From: Globodera rostochiensis
Lineage: Eukaryota > Nematoda > Chromadorea > Rhabditida > Heteroderidae
Assembly: GCA_018350325.1 (NCBI GenBank)
Contig: JAEVLN010000006.1
Coordinates: 2,122,693-2,186,692, forward strand
Direction: 5' to 3'
Length of the DNA stretch: 64,000 nt
Shown here: positions 1-14,100 of the stretch, piece after piece
Numbering within the stretch: the stretch's first letter is position 1
Layout of the letters: each line of letters starts with the position of its first letter
The notes under the pieces: model-generated
Database searches by the model: none
What the model was told of the DNA's origin: nothing
What the model saw: the letters and a program-made list of their open reading frames with translations, nothing else
Made by a program: the position numbers and the translations under genes

Positions 1-90
1 GTCTAACAAGTTCAAAACATTTATTTGGAATTCACTGTCGAAATCACTCACTGTCGAAACCAACCACTGTCGAAAACACTGGGCACGCAC
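1..90. other. Left edge, no gene seen
   Basis: Short AT-rich sequence with three spaced copies of CACTGTCGAAA before the first foldback repeat. No coding signal was seen. Confidence 0.5.
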
Positions 91-632
91 GGGGTCCAGA
101 CATTTGCGGCCGACATTTCGCCAAAATTCAAAAACTTAATTAGTAAGTCCATAATTGTTTTCACATTATGTCTCAGTAAAGCTCTTCGTTTCGATTAGTA
201 TCATTATCGTATCGCAAAATCAAGCTTTTAACAAAGTTTCTTGCATTTTTCACTTAGACCTCTTGTCAGATCAAGCTTGTAAGACCTGATTCTGTTTTTC
301 TTGTGTTTTTGAATTATTTGAAATATTTAAATGCCATCCCTCATTGCATTATTAGTCCTATGTAGGTTTAAAATGGTTGAGTTATGCATATTCCAATCAT
401 AGTGTGAAGCAAGAGTCAAGAAATAATATGTTTAATTAATGTTTTTAAATTTTGGCGAAATGTCGGGCCGCAAATGTCTTTTTTGGCTGAGGCCGCAAAT
501 GTCTGAAAAAAGGCCATCAAATTCCTTCACATTTTGGCCGCAAGCCCGCAAGTGTCGGACCGCAAATGTCTGATTTCCAGCAGACCGCAAATGTCTGCGC
601 CGCAAAAGTCCGGACCGCAAATGTCTGGACAC
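91..632. repeat. Foldback element with CCGCAAATGTCTG tandem units
   Basis: The left end has GTCCAGACATTTGCGG followed by the motif CGACATTTCGCCAAAATT. The right end carries the reverse complements of both, ending CCGCAAATGTCTGGAC. Between about 455 and 630 the unit CCGCAAATGTCTG recurs six or more times. This is the layout of a terminal-inverted-repeat foldback element. I did not find a clear target duplication. Confidence 0.6.
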
Positions 633-1640
633 GATTTCGACGAAAAAAAAAAATGAAAAATGCGAAAAAAATATTCTGAAAATTTTTCGAATTCAGGTCC
701 GGGTTCGAAATGGGGGATCGGACTCGGCTTCTACGACCCCAATTACCTCTAGAAACACTTAAAAACACATTTTTGTTGATTTAAAAATGACTTTTATTTG
801 TTGCCTCCTAACCGAAAAGAACCGGTGGTTATTTATTTTGGATATCACAGAAAGAATGGTTTCGAATTCGTTTTCGAGGTATCGGAAAGTTTCGAATTGG
901 GTTCGGGCTAATTTTAATATTATTTAAATACATTATAGATAGTTTATTTCCATTAAATCAAAGCATTGCAACAAATTGTGCAATTTTTTTTTCTTCAAAG
1001 CATTGCCATGGAAATGTTAAACTCAAATTCATTTTTAAATCCCATAAATTGATTAATTAATGGACAATTTGACCCGCAGATTCTTTCGTGAATAATAAAT
1101 TTGTTTCAATGTCCACTTTGTGGGGACAACGTAATTAGGCGGAATTTGCCAGAATATATAAGTGAGTAGTGACCAATGTGACAATTTTAGGCTTAGGCTT
1201 TTAAGCACTTTATTTGCTCTTGCAAATTTTTTTTTATTAAAAACCCAATTTTTAAAGTTTTTTCGAAAATTTTTAGGGTTTGGGGACAAAAAGCGATTAC
1301 AAAAAACCCCGGACACATTTTGGAGTTTGGGGAAAAAACAAATTTTTGGGGTAATTAAATTTTTATTTTGTTTAAATAGCTGCTGCTATAAATAATTTAG
1401 TTATTTTGTAATAAAAAAATTATATTTTATATTTCATATTTTATTTAACAGGTCTCAGTTGGTATGTACTCTTTTGTCCATTCTGAGTGAGGAAAGAGAA
1501 TTAATTGGTGTTGCGCCCAAGGGGATGAATGTTTTGTCAGTGCCATAAAATTCAGAATTAAAATTTCCTGCCTAATTGCTTTCGCTTCCGGGGATTGTAA
1601 CAAATTTAAAATTTATTTTACCATTTAAGAAACATTTTAT
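633..1640. other. AT-rich region upstream of the DENND5-like gene
   Basis: No convincing exon was found. A fragment at about 690-770 (FCGAATTC and TCTAGAAACACTT-type words) resembles one arm of the foldback family seen complete at 6.2, 13.5 and 60.1 kb. The remainder is AT-rich and may include the promoter, but no specific element can be named. Confidence 0.4.
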
Positions 1641-1658
1641 TTATTTTGATGACCAGCA
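1641..1658 (+). promoter_or_regulatory. Putative trans-splice acceptor before the DENND5-like start codon
   Basis: A T-rich stretch ends in CCAG two bases before the ATG at 1659. Nematode mRNAs often receive a spliced leader at such a site immediately upstream of the start codon. It could equally be the acceptor of an intron in the 5' leader. Confidence 0.45.
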
Positions 1659-4600
1659 ATGGATGTGCGTCGTCCGATCTGTGATTATTTTGCCATCATC
1701 GGCTATGATCCGGCCAGTGGGCTGAAGGTTTTGTGCCCAAACAAATTGCCAGAAAAATTTTGCAATAATTTTAATAGTTTTTTAAGAATTTATTAATTGC
1801 TTTTTCTTATAAAATTGTGGAATTGACAAAATTGGCAAACATTTTTGCAGCAAGAACGAATTGCGGAGTTTGGCGACAATTTGGCAACGGATTGTGGCAC
1901 ACCGGTGCGCAAATCGCCGCTAGTTGCCACTTATGAGCCAAAAGTGATCGCCCATTTCCCCGCGGAACGTCCAAATCGGCCGTTTACGCCGGAAATTGCT
2001 TCGGTATAATGGGGAGAAAAGCGAGCAAAAAAACCCATTAAATTTAATTGGAAATTTGAAACAAAACAAAAAAAAAGTTTCCCCTGCGGCGACAAACGAC
2101 GCATATGAATGAACTAAACTTGGCACAAAATCCAATTAGTTAGATATTAAATCAACTAGTTAGATATTTTTGCACTCATTTTACGAGATCCATAAGTGTC
2201 AAGTATTCATGAATGGCCTAGGGGGTTCATTAAACAAAAAATTCAATAAATTTAAACAATTTAAACTTCGCGCAGCTTGCATTGCCTCAGGGCATTCGAC
2301 TTCGAACGGAAAAGAATGTGCCACGGGAGCCATCATTCCACTCATTTGTGGTCATTCGAGAAGGTCAAAAATGATCAATTTTTTCATAAAGAATTTTTGT
2401 AACAAAAAAAAAATTGTACAAAAATTCAAATTCACAACAAAAAAAAACCTTTTTCAGATGGGACACGGATTTACGGATGTTCACTGATTTTCTTTGAGGT
2501 TTATTCACCTTAAAAATTTTTTTTGATTAGCTCAAACATTTTTAGGAGCTTTCTTCCATCGAATTACGACAGCAAATGTATGTGAGCCTAAAAATTATTA
2601 TAATTTAAATTTAAATAAAGAATTTTGAATAGCCTAAAGCTAAATAAAAGGATTGGAAAACATCGGCCAAATTTTTGTACGTTTTCGGGATTAGGGCCTC
2701 GAGGGTCTGTGGGCGAGGAAAGTTTGGGTCTGCGCCGGGACTCTTTAAGCCCCGTGGCCTAAGCCTAAGCCTAAGCCCGACAGCCTAAGCCTAAGCTTAG
2801 CTTAGACCAAGCTTAGGCTTAGCCTAAGACGTCGAGGGGATTCGGGAAGTTTTGGCTTGGATGAGATTCGAGACACTAAAGCTGAGAAAAATTTCTCGAC
2901 TTGAGAACGAGAGTTTTTTTTTAATTTTTTGTTTAATTTTAGGTTCAAAAAAATTCGGGAAAGTGATATTTGCACAAGTCGGGGATCGGGGTGTGGGCAG
3001 GGATGTGCTCTGGTCGACTTTTTAAAAATCAGAAAACAGAATTCTGGTTGTATAAACAAAAAAAAAATCAGAAACAGAATGCTGGTCCCCCTTTTAAAAA
3101 TCAGAAAACAGAATCCTGGTGCCCAAAACGACCAGAAATTCTGGTAAATCAGAAAATCAGAACAGAACAGAGCACATCCCTGGTGTGGGGTAAACAAGAG
3201 AGTCGGGGACCGGGTTTTCGGGGTTGAAAAGCCGGGAAGAGTTGGCGGTCATTTTGAGGCTGAAAATATCGCGGAATTTCAATTTTCAGCTTCAATGCCC
3301 AGCTCGCGTATCTGCGCGAATTTGCCTCCGGCGGTCCGTCCACTTCGTCTCCCAACGACGATTTGTCCCCGGAGGGGCTGCTGTTGTCAGAACATCGGCT
3401 CGAGCAGGAGGACGAAATGGCCAAAAATTGTGGCCAACATCGTTCGCCCTATCATCAATCCATTGCGGCGCAAAAATTCACCACTCATTCGTTGCCGAGA
3501 AAATTTGGTATTTTCGCATTGATTTTGGTCAACATTTTTTCTTAAATACACCCAATTTAATGGTATTAAAATGCCAAAAATGTCAAAAATGCCAAACATT
3601 TTGTAACCCATCAGCCAAGACCGGCGGCGCACATTCGGCCGTAAATGTTGGTGGTGCCGGTGCCGATCCGGCCGACTCGTGGCGGGAAGAAGAGCATGTC
3701 GCCTACTACAAAAATCCGAAGAGTCCGATGTTCATCTCAAAATGTTTGGCCATTGTGACACCGGTGAGTGTGGTTGATACAGTTTTGGCCATGGGTTGGT
3801 TATGAAATTTGGCTGAGATACAGTTCTGGCCATGGGTTGGTTGGAAATTTTCGATTTCAATAACATTTTTGATTAGGGTTTCACACCCTGACCTTTTAGG
3901 AACGGTATGTCGGAATTTGGCATTCGGAATGTCACTGGAATATTTTTTTTATTTGAGCGCCTTTTATTGAGAAAAAATTGTTTAAAAAAATTTCAAAAAA
4001 AATTTATTAAATAAAAATGTTATTGTTGTTCTTTGTCAATTGCCAGATTCCAATCATTTATTCGTCGGAAAATTTGTTGCACAACCTTTGGGCATTGATC
4101 AACGAAAAATGTCCGTTGAAGGAATACTCTTTGGAAGACCTGCTTCATTGGATGTTGCATGAGGTAATTAATACCCAAGTAACAAATTAAAAAATTCAAA
4201 ATTTTCTCCCGCCGACCCCCCCCCCCCCCCCAAATAGCATTTTCAAAAATCGGCAAAATTTTCGGAAATCCATGGGAGCAATTTCCAACCCCCAAATGTT
4301 GAGAAAAATTGTTGGTGGGGAGAAATATGATTAAAAAATGCACATTTCATGCGAAAAAAATGCCATTTTTTAAAACGTACTGATTTTTTAGCCTAAAAAA
4401 TCTGATATGTTGAGTCTAATGTACTGATTTAAAAAAATTTTTGATGCGCACCCTGGGTAAAATGCGTTCGTTACTCAAAATTTCCAATTTTAACTTTTAA
4501 TTAAATTAATCAAGAATTTTTTTAAATGGCATTTCGGCAAAATCTCTGAACATGAAAAGAGTTTCAGTGGTGCTTGTTTTAAGAGTTAAAAAATTGGTTT

Positions 4601-7600
4601 TGAGACTCGCATATTTTTTTTGTTTAAACTTTTTAGGTGCCGCCAGACGCGAATTCAAATTAAAATTGCACATTTTTTTCAAAAAATTTTTACAAAAATT
4701 ATGCCATTCTTGATATAAAATTATGCCACCATTGATTGACCAAAAACCCCAAAAATATGCCGACATTTTTACAGCTTTACGTGCCGGCCCCCTCAACATT
4801 GGCCCAATTGTCCTTCTTCGGTTTCCATTTGTTGCTCCGTGTGCCGCCCCCGGGCGAAATGCCATTCTTCGACTATCCCATCGAAACATTGTTTGCGCAC
4901 ATCAGCGTCGACCAATTTGTTAAGCTGCTCACCAGCTTCATGTTGGAGCAGCAAATATTGCTCATTTCAAGAAGTTTATTTTTGTTTTGTTTTTTTTGCA
5001 TATTTTTGGATCACAATTTTAGCTGATTGGTTGGGTTAGCATTTGTTCAATTTCTTTGATTAAGCCAAAGCCAAAATTGCTGGTCACTTAATCGAGTCAA
5101 CATCAAAAGTTGGCAAAACAAAAATTTTTTTGATCAACCAATCCCCCCGAAAAAAATCCCCGATCACTTTTGTTTCCCCCGATTTCTATAAATGTTGACA
5201 AAAAATCCGTAATCCCGATCACTTTTGTTGTGTTTCTTTCCAATTCCCGAGACCTTCTTTGGAATGGCATTTTATGCAACAGATGCGCGCAATCTGATGC
5301 TGATTGCCGAGTGCCTGTCCGTGCTGGTGTTCCCATTCTGTTGGCAAATGCCGTACTGTCCGATCTTGCCGCACACGCAACTCAAGTTTTTGGAAGCGCC
5401 AATCCCGTGGCTGATGGGCCTATGCGTCGGCGAGCAGCAGTTGCCCAAGCAGCAGCTGTACCAAGTTGTCATAAACTGATTGTAATTAGCGTGGGAGGGG
5501 ATGTTCAAGAATCTCGAATAATCCGGGATTATGGTTAAAAACATCAAAATGTGCCAAAATAGGCAATTCACTAAATCATTTTGAAAGTAAATTCAATAAA
5601 ATTTTTCAACCCTAATATTTTGTAGTAAATCAATTTTTGCGAAACAAAGTTGCACACACCATTTAATGCAATTAAGTGATTTATTCTGGCTTGGAGAGGA
5701 ATTAAGAATTTTGGCAAAAACAATTAGAAAAAGTTTAAGATTTTGAACGTTTTGGATTACGCACATTTGGGGGTCTGGAATTTCAGACATTTTGGGGGCA
5801 GGAATTCCGCGGATTCCGGATTTTGAAATTTTTTTTTTTTTATTAAAATCCGGTTACATCACTCTGAGTCTCCCGGTCTGTGTATGATTTCGGGAATTAC
5901 CCAATCTCGAGTTTGGTGACTTTTAAAACAATAATTAGTTGACTTTGTCAGAATTATGTCCCGGTATTTAAGTGCAACATTTGCTTGTTGGACGTCGACT
6001 CGCGCCAACTGGAAGTGCCCGAGGATTTGCCATCCTTTCCACGTCAGCATCGCATCATTGGTGAGATCAACGCGCTGCTGAGCCGATCAGCTGCTGCTTC
6101 TTCACAAATTGATCAGAAACCGGAGGACGGAGTGCACGCATTTTACTTGAAGGTGTGTGTGTGGCACGCCCTTTTTTTACGGCACATTTTTGGGGCTCCC
6201 GGACAATGCGTCAATTTATTAAAGTCAAAAAAAGGGTGTTTTTAGGGGTATTCGGGGGCGTAGAGTCCGAATCTGACACGAAAAAGGCACCGAAAATTCA
6301 TGCTTTTGAATGATTTTGAGTCAACATAGATTTTTGTAAAATTTTGAATTTTCGAAAAATGTTCGAATTCGGGTTAGGGGTTAGAATTGGTCAAAATGTT
6401 GGCAGATTCGGACTCTACGCCACCCGAATAACCCTAGAAACACCCTTTTTTCGACATTTAATAATCACTGACGGATTGTCCGAAAATTTACCGAGACTCG
6501 ATACCGAGACCGAGACTTGACCCCGAGACTCGAGACCGAGACTTGACCCCGAGACTCAATACCGATTAGACCCAAAAAACCCGAGACTTTTTTTGGGTCG
6601 AGACTCGAGACCGAGACTCTCGTGCATCACTACGGGACACCCATTTTCGCAGGCATTAAAATGTTTCTGAAAATTTTTAGGGCCTTCAATTCAATGCGGT
6701 GATTCGCGAGCTGTTCCTGGACCATTTTGTTTCGCTGTTCTCCACCTACGAGGGCTATTTGCTTCATGCCGGCACAGAGCATGGCGGCATAGTGTCCGTG
6801 CCGAAAAGCCGTCGGAAGAATGGCCGAATGTTTCGGGAATCGACCGCAAACTTTGACAAAATCTCGTTCCTGGTGGACCAGCCCGAGTCTGTGCTGTCTT
6901 TTCTGAGCGCTTTTCTTGAAACGCAGGTGTAACAAAAAGATCTAAATGTTGACAAAATGTCAACAAGTTGACAAATTGTCCATGGGCTTTGGACAAATTG
7001 TCTGAATGTAGAAGACACACCTTGGTCCAAATTACATTTTATGACAGAATGTCAAAATGTTGATGGAATTTTAGGACAAAATATCGAAATATATGCTTTA
7101 TTAAATAGGACAAAACGTCAACTAAAATAATTTTCAGATGTTCACGTCTTTTATCGACACAAAAATTCTATCGACACAAAACATGACGAAAGCTATAAAT
7201 GTACAAATATTCGACGAAAAAATTGCCGCACTGACAAATGGGCAACAAAATTCAGAAAGTCTTCTTCCATCAACAAGGCATACAAATGGTCCGAAATTTT
7301 CAGTTATAAAACAAATAAAAATGCCAAATTTTTAAGACACAAAATCGGCAAATTTGGACTTTCCCAAGCCGAGGCCGGGCTGTTCAACAATTCGACCGCA
7401 AAAGTACGGCGGATTTTTCCCGGTTCCAGACCAGTCAACGCTTGAGGCGCCGCCAACAGCAATGGCACGGCACAATGTGCCGCAGAACGGCATGCGCAGC
7501 GGTTGGGGCTCGCAGGAGCACTGCAATGATGAGGCACGGTGCCATTGGGTCACATGCTTTTGGGGTTGTTGTTGTTGTTGGCACTTTTTGACTGAACCGA

Positions 7601-10600
7601 AAAATCCAACAAATTTTTGGTTTGACTAATTCAAAATGTTCATCAAACAAACTGCTGCTAACCATTGTTACAAGCCCAACTTCGGGATTGTGAAAATTCC
7701 AGAACCATGCCCCGGCGTTTTGGGCGGTGAACTTTGAAAAACAAAGTTTTCTTCGGCATTCAATTGTGCTAAAAAATATGGAATTTTTAATGCAAAAAAA
7801 TCTTATCAATTTGCAGAATCGACAGGCTGATCAGTTTGATTCAAAGTGCCAAAATAGTAAGCTGGAGGAATCATTGCCAAAGCCTGCTGGCGCCGATGTT
7901 GTGCAGCAACAAAACGGCGGTGGTGGCCAAAAGAATGCGCCGATGAACATGGCCCATCAAAATTGGCGTTTTGTTGAACAACTGCTGAAGGAGACCAAAG
8001 GTGTGCCCAGTTTTGGGCCATTTCTGGCATTGGGAGGATTCGTCCATTTTTGGGCCATTTCTGGCATTGGGAGGATTCGTCCATTTTTGGGCCATTTTTG
8101 GCATTGGGAGGATTCGTCCATTTTTGGGCCATTTCTGGCATTGGGAGGATTCGTCCATTTTTGGGCCATTTCTGGCATTGGGAGGATTCGTCCATTTTTG
8201 GGCCATTTCTGGCATTGGGAGGATTCGTCCATTTTTGGGCCATTTCTGGCATTGGGAGGATTCGTCCATTTTTGGGCCATTTTTGGCATTGGGAGGATTC
8301 GTCCATTTTTGGGCCATTTCTGGCATTGGGAGGATTCGTCCATTTTTGGGCCATTTTTGGCATTGGGAGGATTCGTCCATTTTTGGGCCATTTTTGGCAT
8401 TGGGAGGATTCGTCCATTTTTGGGCCATTTTTGGCATTGGGAGGATTCGTCCATTTTTGGGCCATTTTTGGCATTGGGAGGATTCGTCCATTTTTGGGCC
8501 ATTTTTGGCATTGGGAGGATTCGTCCATTTTTGGGCCATTTCTGGCATTGGGAGGATTCGTCCATTTTTGGGCCATTTTTGGCATTGGGAGGATTCGTCC
8601 ATTTTTGGGCCATTTTTGGCATTGGGAGGATTCGTCCATTTTTGGGCCATTTCTGGCATTGGGAGGATTCGTCCATTTTTGGGCCATTTCTGGCATTGGG
8701 AGGATTCGTCCATTTTTGGGCCATTTTTGGCATTGGGAGGATTCGTCCATTTTTGGGCCATTTCTGGCATTGGGAGGATTCGTCCATTTTTGGGCCATTT
8801 CTGGCATTGGGAGGATTCGTCCATTTTTGGGCCATTTTTGGCATTGGGAGGATTCGTCCATTTTTGGGCCATTTCTGGCATTGGGAGGATTCGTCCATTT
8901 TTGGGCCATTTTTGGCATTGGGAGGATTCGTCCATTTTTGGGCCATTTTTGGCATTGGGAGGATTCGTCCATTTTTGGGCCATTTTTGGCATTGGGAGGA
9001 TTCGTCCATTTTTGGGCCATTTTTGGCATTGGGAGGATTCAATGTGCTGCAAATTTTCGTTAATTTACGAACATTATGCTACCAAATTATGATTTTTTCC
9101 CCTGTGATATCTTTTGACCCTTTAAATATTTTGTTCCTTTAAATAATTTGTTGGCGTTATGTGGCGGACTTTTCATCCCCAGACCTCATTCGCTTCTCAA
9201 AAAGTGTGTTATTAGGCTATCATTATTCTAATTTTATTCTATCGATATTCTATCCTTATCTTAATTTTGGTCTCCGAAAGTTTTCTCTCCGTCCCTTTTG
9301 TGTCTTCGATCTAAATAAGGCGTTAAATAAATTAATAAGCTAATTGGGAAGAGATTGGGTCGCGCTTGAACAATATTAGCGGCTTCGTTATTTTTGTTTG
9401 TACGCCCCAAATTTTTTTTTTTGTTCTTAAGCCCAGCAAAAAGCAAATTTTGATCAAATCGTTTTCAGCAAAAACGAAGCGCATTTTGGTGGCCAAAATG
9501 GGAAACGAAGCGGTACATCTGGGCCATGGACATCTTCATTTGGGCATTTCGGGCGTTGAAGAAGTAAGTGCCAAAGGGATGTGATCGGATCCAAAAAAAA
9601 AAAGTGCCCGGACTCCGGCATTCCGGATCCCAAAAGAAGGTCCGGTATTAGTATAGCTGGCCCCCCCCCCCCATTTTTCATATTAAAAGTTTTCTAAGTT
9701 GAGAAAAAGGATTTTCGAGGGCGGAATCCGAATATGATATCCATTTCGATCAATTCCGAACCTCGGACCCGAATTCGAATAATTTTTCAAAAAATTCAAA
9801 TTCTTCAAAGTTCGCCTCAAATTTGAGACATAGATGCGAATTTTTATTAAAAAAATTTTTGTTGAAAATTGGGGGGGGGGGGACCAGCTATACACTATTA
9901 CCGAATGTCCGTAAACCGGAATTTCGGACCCAAAAATTTTCGGAACCTCAAAAATTTGATTTTTCTTTTTTTAATTTTTCTGATCATTTTTGGCCCTGTC
10001 GCGATGTATGTATTTTTTGAACCTTTTTTCTTAACAAATTCCAGAAAAAAAATCCAAAATTCCGATAATCCAGAAACCGGAATCCGTTTGCCTGAAGGAA
10101 TTTACGGCACTTTTGGCATTTCACCAAAAATTGCCTCCCTTCAGAACACATTGGTGGCATCGTTTTGCGATTTGTTGGAGCGAATTTGGTGCCACGGATT
10201 GAAGAAGAAGCAGGTTCTTCAAGGCTTGAATGCAAAAAAAAAAAAAAATTGTGCCGTCTAAATTCAAAAAATGTAGGGAAAATCGGCACTTTGGAACTTT
10301 ATCATTGCTTACCACGAATGGGAGAAGAAAAGCAACAAAGAAGCAACCCGGAGGGCCAGCTCAGTTACAGCAGCCGGCGGCGGCGGTGACTGTCCGTCAG
10401 GTACAGTAATGTGTCCCCTGGCTTTATTGGATTACGGTATTTTAAATAATGCGATTTAATGAATTACTGCACAATATATTGATTAAAAAATGTACAAAAA
10501 CTGACCAAATCCAGTCAAATTTTGCGTAAAAACAATTCAAAATTCGTCATTTTTTATTAATTGGTCAAAGAAACTTGGTAAAAATTTTTTGCTTTTTAAG

Positions 10601-11117
10601 GGAACATTTTCGTTTTTATTGCATCTTTTTTAAGAAATTTTGGGAAAAACTGCCTGAAATATTGAATTTCTTTCAAGAATTTTCGGAAAAATGCCTAAAA
10701 ATTGCATTTTTCTCAAGAAAAATGCCTAAATATTGATTTATTACGGAAAAATGGCGAAATATTGATTTATTCTCAAAAAAGGCAAAAGGTTAAAACCTGA
10801 AAATCCGGTGCCCTAGTAATGTGTCCCCTGGCTTTATTGGATTACGGTATTTTAAATATTGTGATTTAAATAAATGAATTACGGTAATGGGCGGCGGCGC
10901 TGGCGCTCTTTCTTAATTTGTTATGACGAATTTAAGAATCCGTTCTATGGATCGTTTTTCGAAGACGTATTAAACGTAAGCTCTTTTGTCCAAACAAAAT
11001 GCCAAAAAAGCTTATTGTATGCCAATGTACTGTACTCCAGTGGCATACTGTATATACATATAGCTCATACTGTATTTATGTAGCAAATTGTGCGTGTGTG
11101 CCTCTAGTTGTATAGCG

Positions 11118-11149
<32 letters not shown>

Positions 11150-14100
11150 GTGGTTTGTCAATTTTGTTTGCATTTTGTCACAGGTGAGGACAAAGTGTCG
11201 TCGGCAGACGAAAGTTCGCCCATGTTGGTCGACCTGATCAGCTCCATAAGGCGAATGGCGTCCTCCTCCGATGCCTCGGGCGACAACGGCAACGAAGCAG
11301 CATCACCAGCAACAGCTGTTGCGACAACGGACTGGTCGCAGTCGTTGTTGCGAGCAGCAAATGTGATTTGCGAACGCATCTCGGGCAGTGCCGGAAGCGG
11401 TGGTTCAACGACGGGCTCCGTCAGCGGGGACGAGCGGTTCAGCGACGCTCGCAACAGTGACAACTACTACAATAACAACCACAAGTCGGCAACGCTTCCG
11501 CCTCGACCACCGCCACCACCAACGGGCGGCGTTCATGTATCGCACAGGCGGCCTCCGGCACCGCCGTCTGCGCAACGCGTTCACGTCCCGGACGAGCATA
11601 AACAGCAGGCAGAACAGCAGCAGCACATGCACAGGTCGCGCCAGACGTCTGAGTCGGATGCACGCCAAAGCAGAACGCCAACGCCAAATTCAAAAAAGAA
11701 GACAGCACCAATATCAGTAGCAAGCGTGCAAAAGCAGCCTGTACCGGCGGTTGAAGACAGTGACAAAACAGCAGCAGCAGCAGCTGAAATTGTTAAGAGC
11801 AACAGCGTTGTTGCGGCCGCCTATCGAAAGTTCATCTACAAGGCCCCGTTGAAGGAGATGAACAACAACAAGGAGATGAACAACAACGACAACAACAACA
11901 AGGAGATGAACAACAACGACAACAATCAAAGGCAGATCACGAATAAGCAAGGACGAACGGCAAGAAGTTCAAGCAGTCAACGGGCGACGCCAACGACGCA
12001 AGGCAGATGGACAAACCTGATCAGCGGTATAAATGTGTTGAAGTGTTTAAACACTTTTTTATTGGGGTTTCTCTCTGACCCATGACGCGATTCCAGATCA
12101 CCACCAAACATGCTGTCCTTGAAGGGTTGGGGAGGAATTAAGGATTAAGCATTTTATTTTCAACCCAGCTGTGTGGTTTTGATTGAAAAACTATTTGTTT
12201 ATATATGAAATTTTTTTAAATTTGTCATTTTGTTTTCAATTATATTTTTATATGTATTGGTTGTCCAAAAATTGGTTTGTGATCGGTTTGATCAGTCTGT
12301 GAATTTTATACGAGTACAGCTTAAGGAATGAGTTTCTGATCAGTCGGTTAATTATTTTTATTCTGTTAAATTTGTTCGGCAGCATTTTCATTCGGTGCTG
12401 GATCATTTAAATATAAAAATGGTTTAAAATTGGATGAAAAAAAACTATGCCACACGCTTTTCGATGCTTTTAACGCCGCTTTATGCTCGCTGCCTTGTCC
12501 CATTCGAATTGTTTTGTTTTTTAAATTTGAAATTCACGAAGATTTGGCGTCCCATTTGTCGGAGGATTCGTTGTCGTCCCGTCTGGCACTGTCCTCCGCC
12601 GTGCCGGCGTCCGCCGGTGACAACAAAGGCACGCCGACGCGCAGACGGACGCGCGACCTGAGCAGCGTGCCGGGCCAATCTGTGCCGCTGAGAGTGCCGC
12701 GCAATCGGTTTTTAAATTAAAAAAGCAATTTATAATTAAATTTTTTTTAATGTTTAAGCTCGTTGTCCCGCTCAAGCAGTCCGTCACGGCTTTACGAGCG
12801 GCTGACACGTGGAACATCATTAGGAGGCGGCGATTTGCGCACCATTCAGCCACTGCCGAACACAATGGCCTACGACTTGAAGTGAATGCCAAAATTAAAT
12901 TAAAAATATTTCACTGATTGAAATCTGCTCTCGAAGATCCTCGGTAAAATTTCGTCGATTAAGATAATTGATCAAAAATCTCGAACAAAAATGCCGATCA
13001 AAGATCCCGAAAATCTTGGCGATCTCGATCGGACTGGGCTCTAATATTCTAATAATGATAATTAAATTTTAGTATTATTTAGCTCCTGTGTTGGTCCATT
13101 ATTTTAATAAAAATCATTATGTTTATTAAAAATTGAGTATAAAAAACGCCGAAACGATTTTTGAAAATTTTGAACAAAAACATTAAGCCGCCATCATTAA
13201 GGAATATAATGCGAATGACCGAGATCAAAACGGACATCGGCTTTGCCCGAGCATTTGTACGGCTAGCATTGGAGCGTAAGCTGCTCTACCTGTACCTGAA
13301 AAAGGTAAGGGGAAGCGGGGCTATTATTTTTTTATTATAAAAATTTTGTTTTTTCATAAAAATTTTTCGATTAAAAAACATTTTGGTTAGAAGAAAATTG
13401 GGTAATAGTAGGGGTTGTCCTCCCCCCCCCCCCCTCCCTTTTTGAAAAAAAAAAATTAATTTTTTATACAGAAGTCGATAAAAAAGGTTTTTCTAGGGGT
13501 ATTCAGAGGCGTAGAATCCGCATCTAACATCCATTTCGAACCCCAGACCCGAATTCAAACAATTTTTAACAATTCGAAATTTTGCAAAAATTATCAAATC
13601 ATTCAAAAAGCATGAATCCGATCAGAATGGATGTTAGAATCGGATTCTACGCCTCTGAATACCCCTAGAAAAACCTTTTTATCGACTTCTGAAAAAAGGG
13701 GGGGGACAAACCCAACTACATATTACCAATTTTCTTCTAACCCAAAAATGTTTTTTTATAGAAAAAAAACAATTTTTTTTTTCAAAAAAGGGGGGGGCAA
13801 ACCCTACTATTACCGAAAATTGCACCACTTTAAAGTTTTAACGTTGTCTCTGTCCTCTTTTTCAGCTGTTGTTCAACACTCAACTGTTACAGTATGCCAG
13901 AACAGTGTTTTTTTGAAAAAAATTTTTTTGTAGAAAAATGTATAAGCGAAACGCGTTCTTGCGCTGTGACGAGGAACGCGAGCAGTTCCTGTTCCATCTG
14001 CTGTCCCTGAACGCGGTGGACTTCAATTGCTTCACCAACACATTTCTCACCATTAGTGCGTGTTCACTCCCAAATCAGTGCAAAAATGAATGAGAATGAT

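Noticed and set aside
8012..9042. CRISPR-like array of regular repeats
   Set aside because: There are no unique spacers. Units are contiguous and the context is an intron-rich eukaryotic gene.
7727..9142. Overlapping open frames of 337-471 codons on both strands
   Set aside because: They are products of the 37-bp minisatellite, whose unit rotates through all frames without stops. Only the short exons flanking it belong to the DENND5-like protein.
11405..11950. Minus-strand Cys/Val-rich frames at 11.4-11.95 kb
   Set aside because: They are shadows of the low-complexity exon of the DENND5-like gene (CAG/AAC repeats read backwards).
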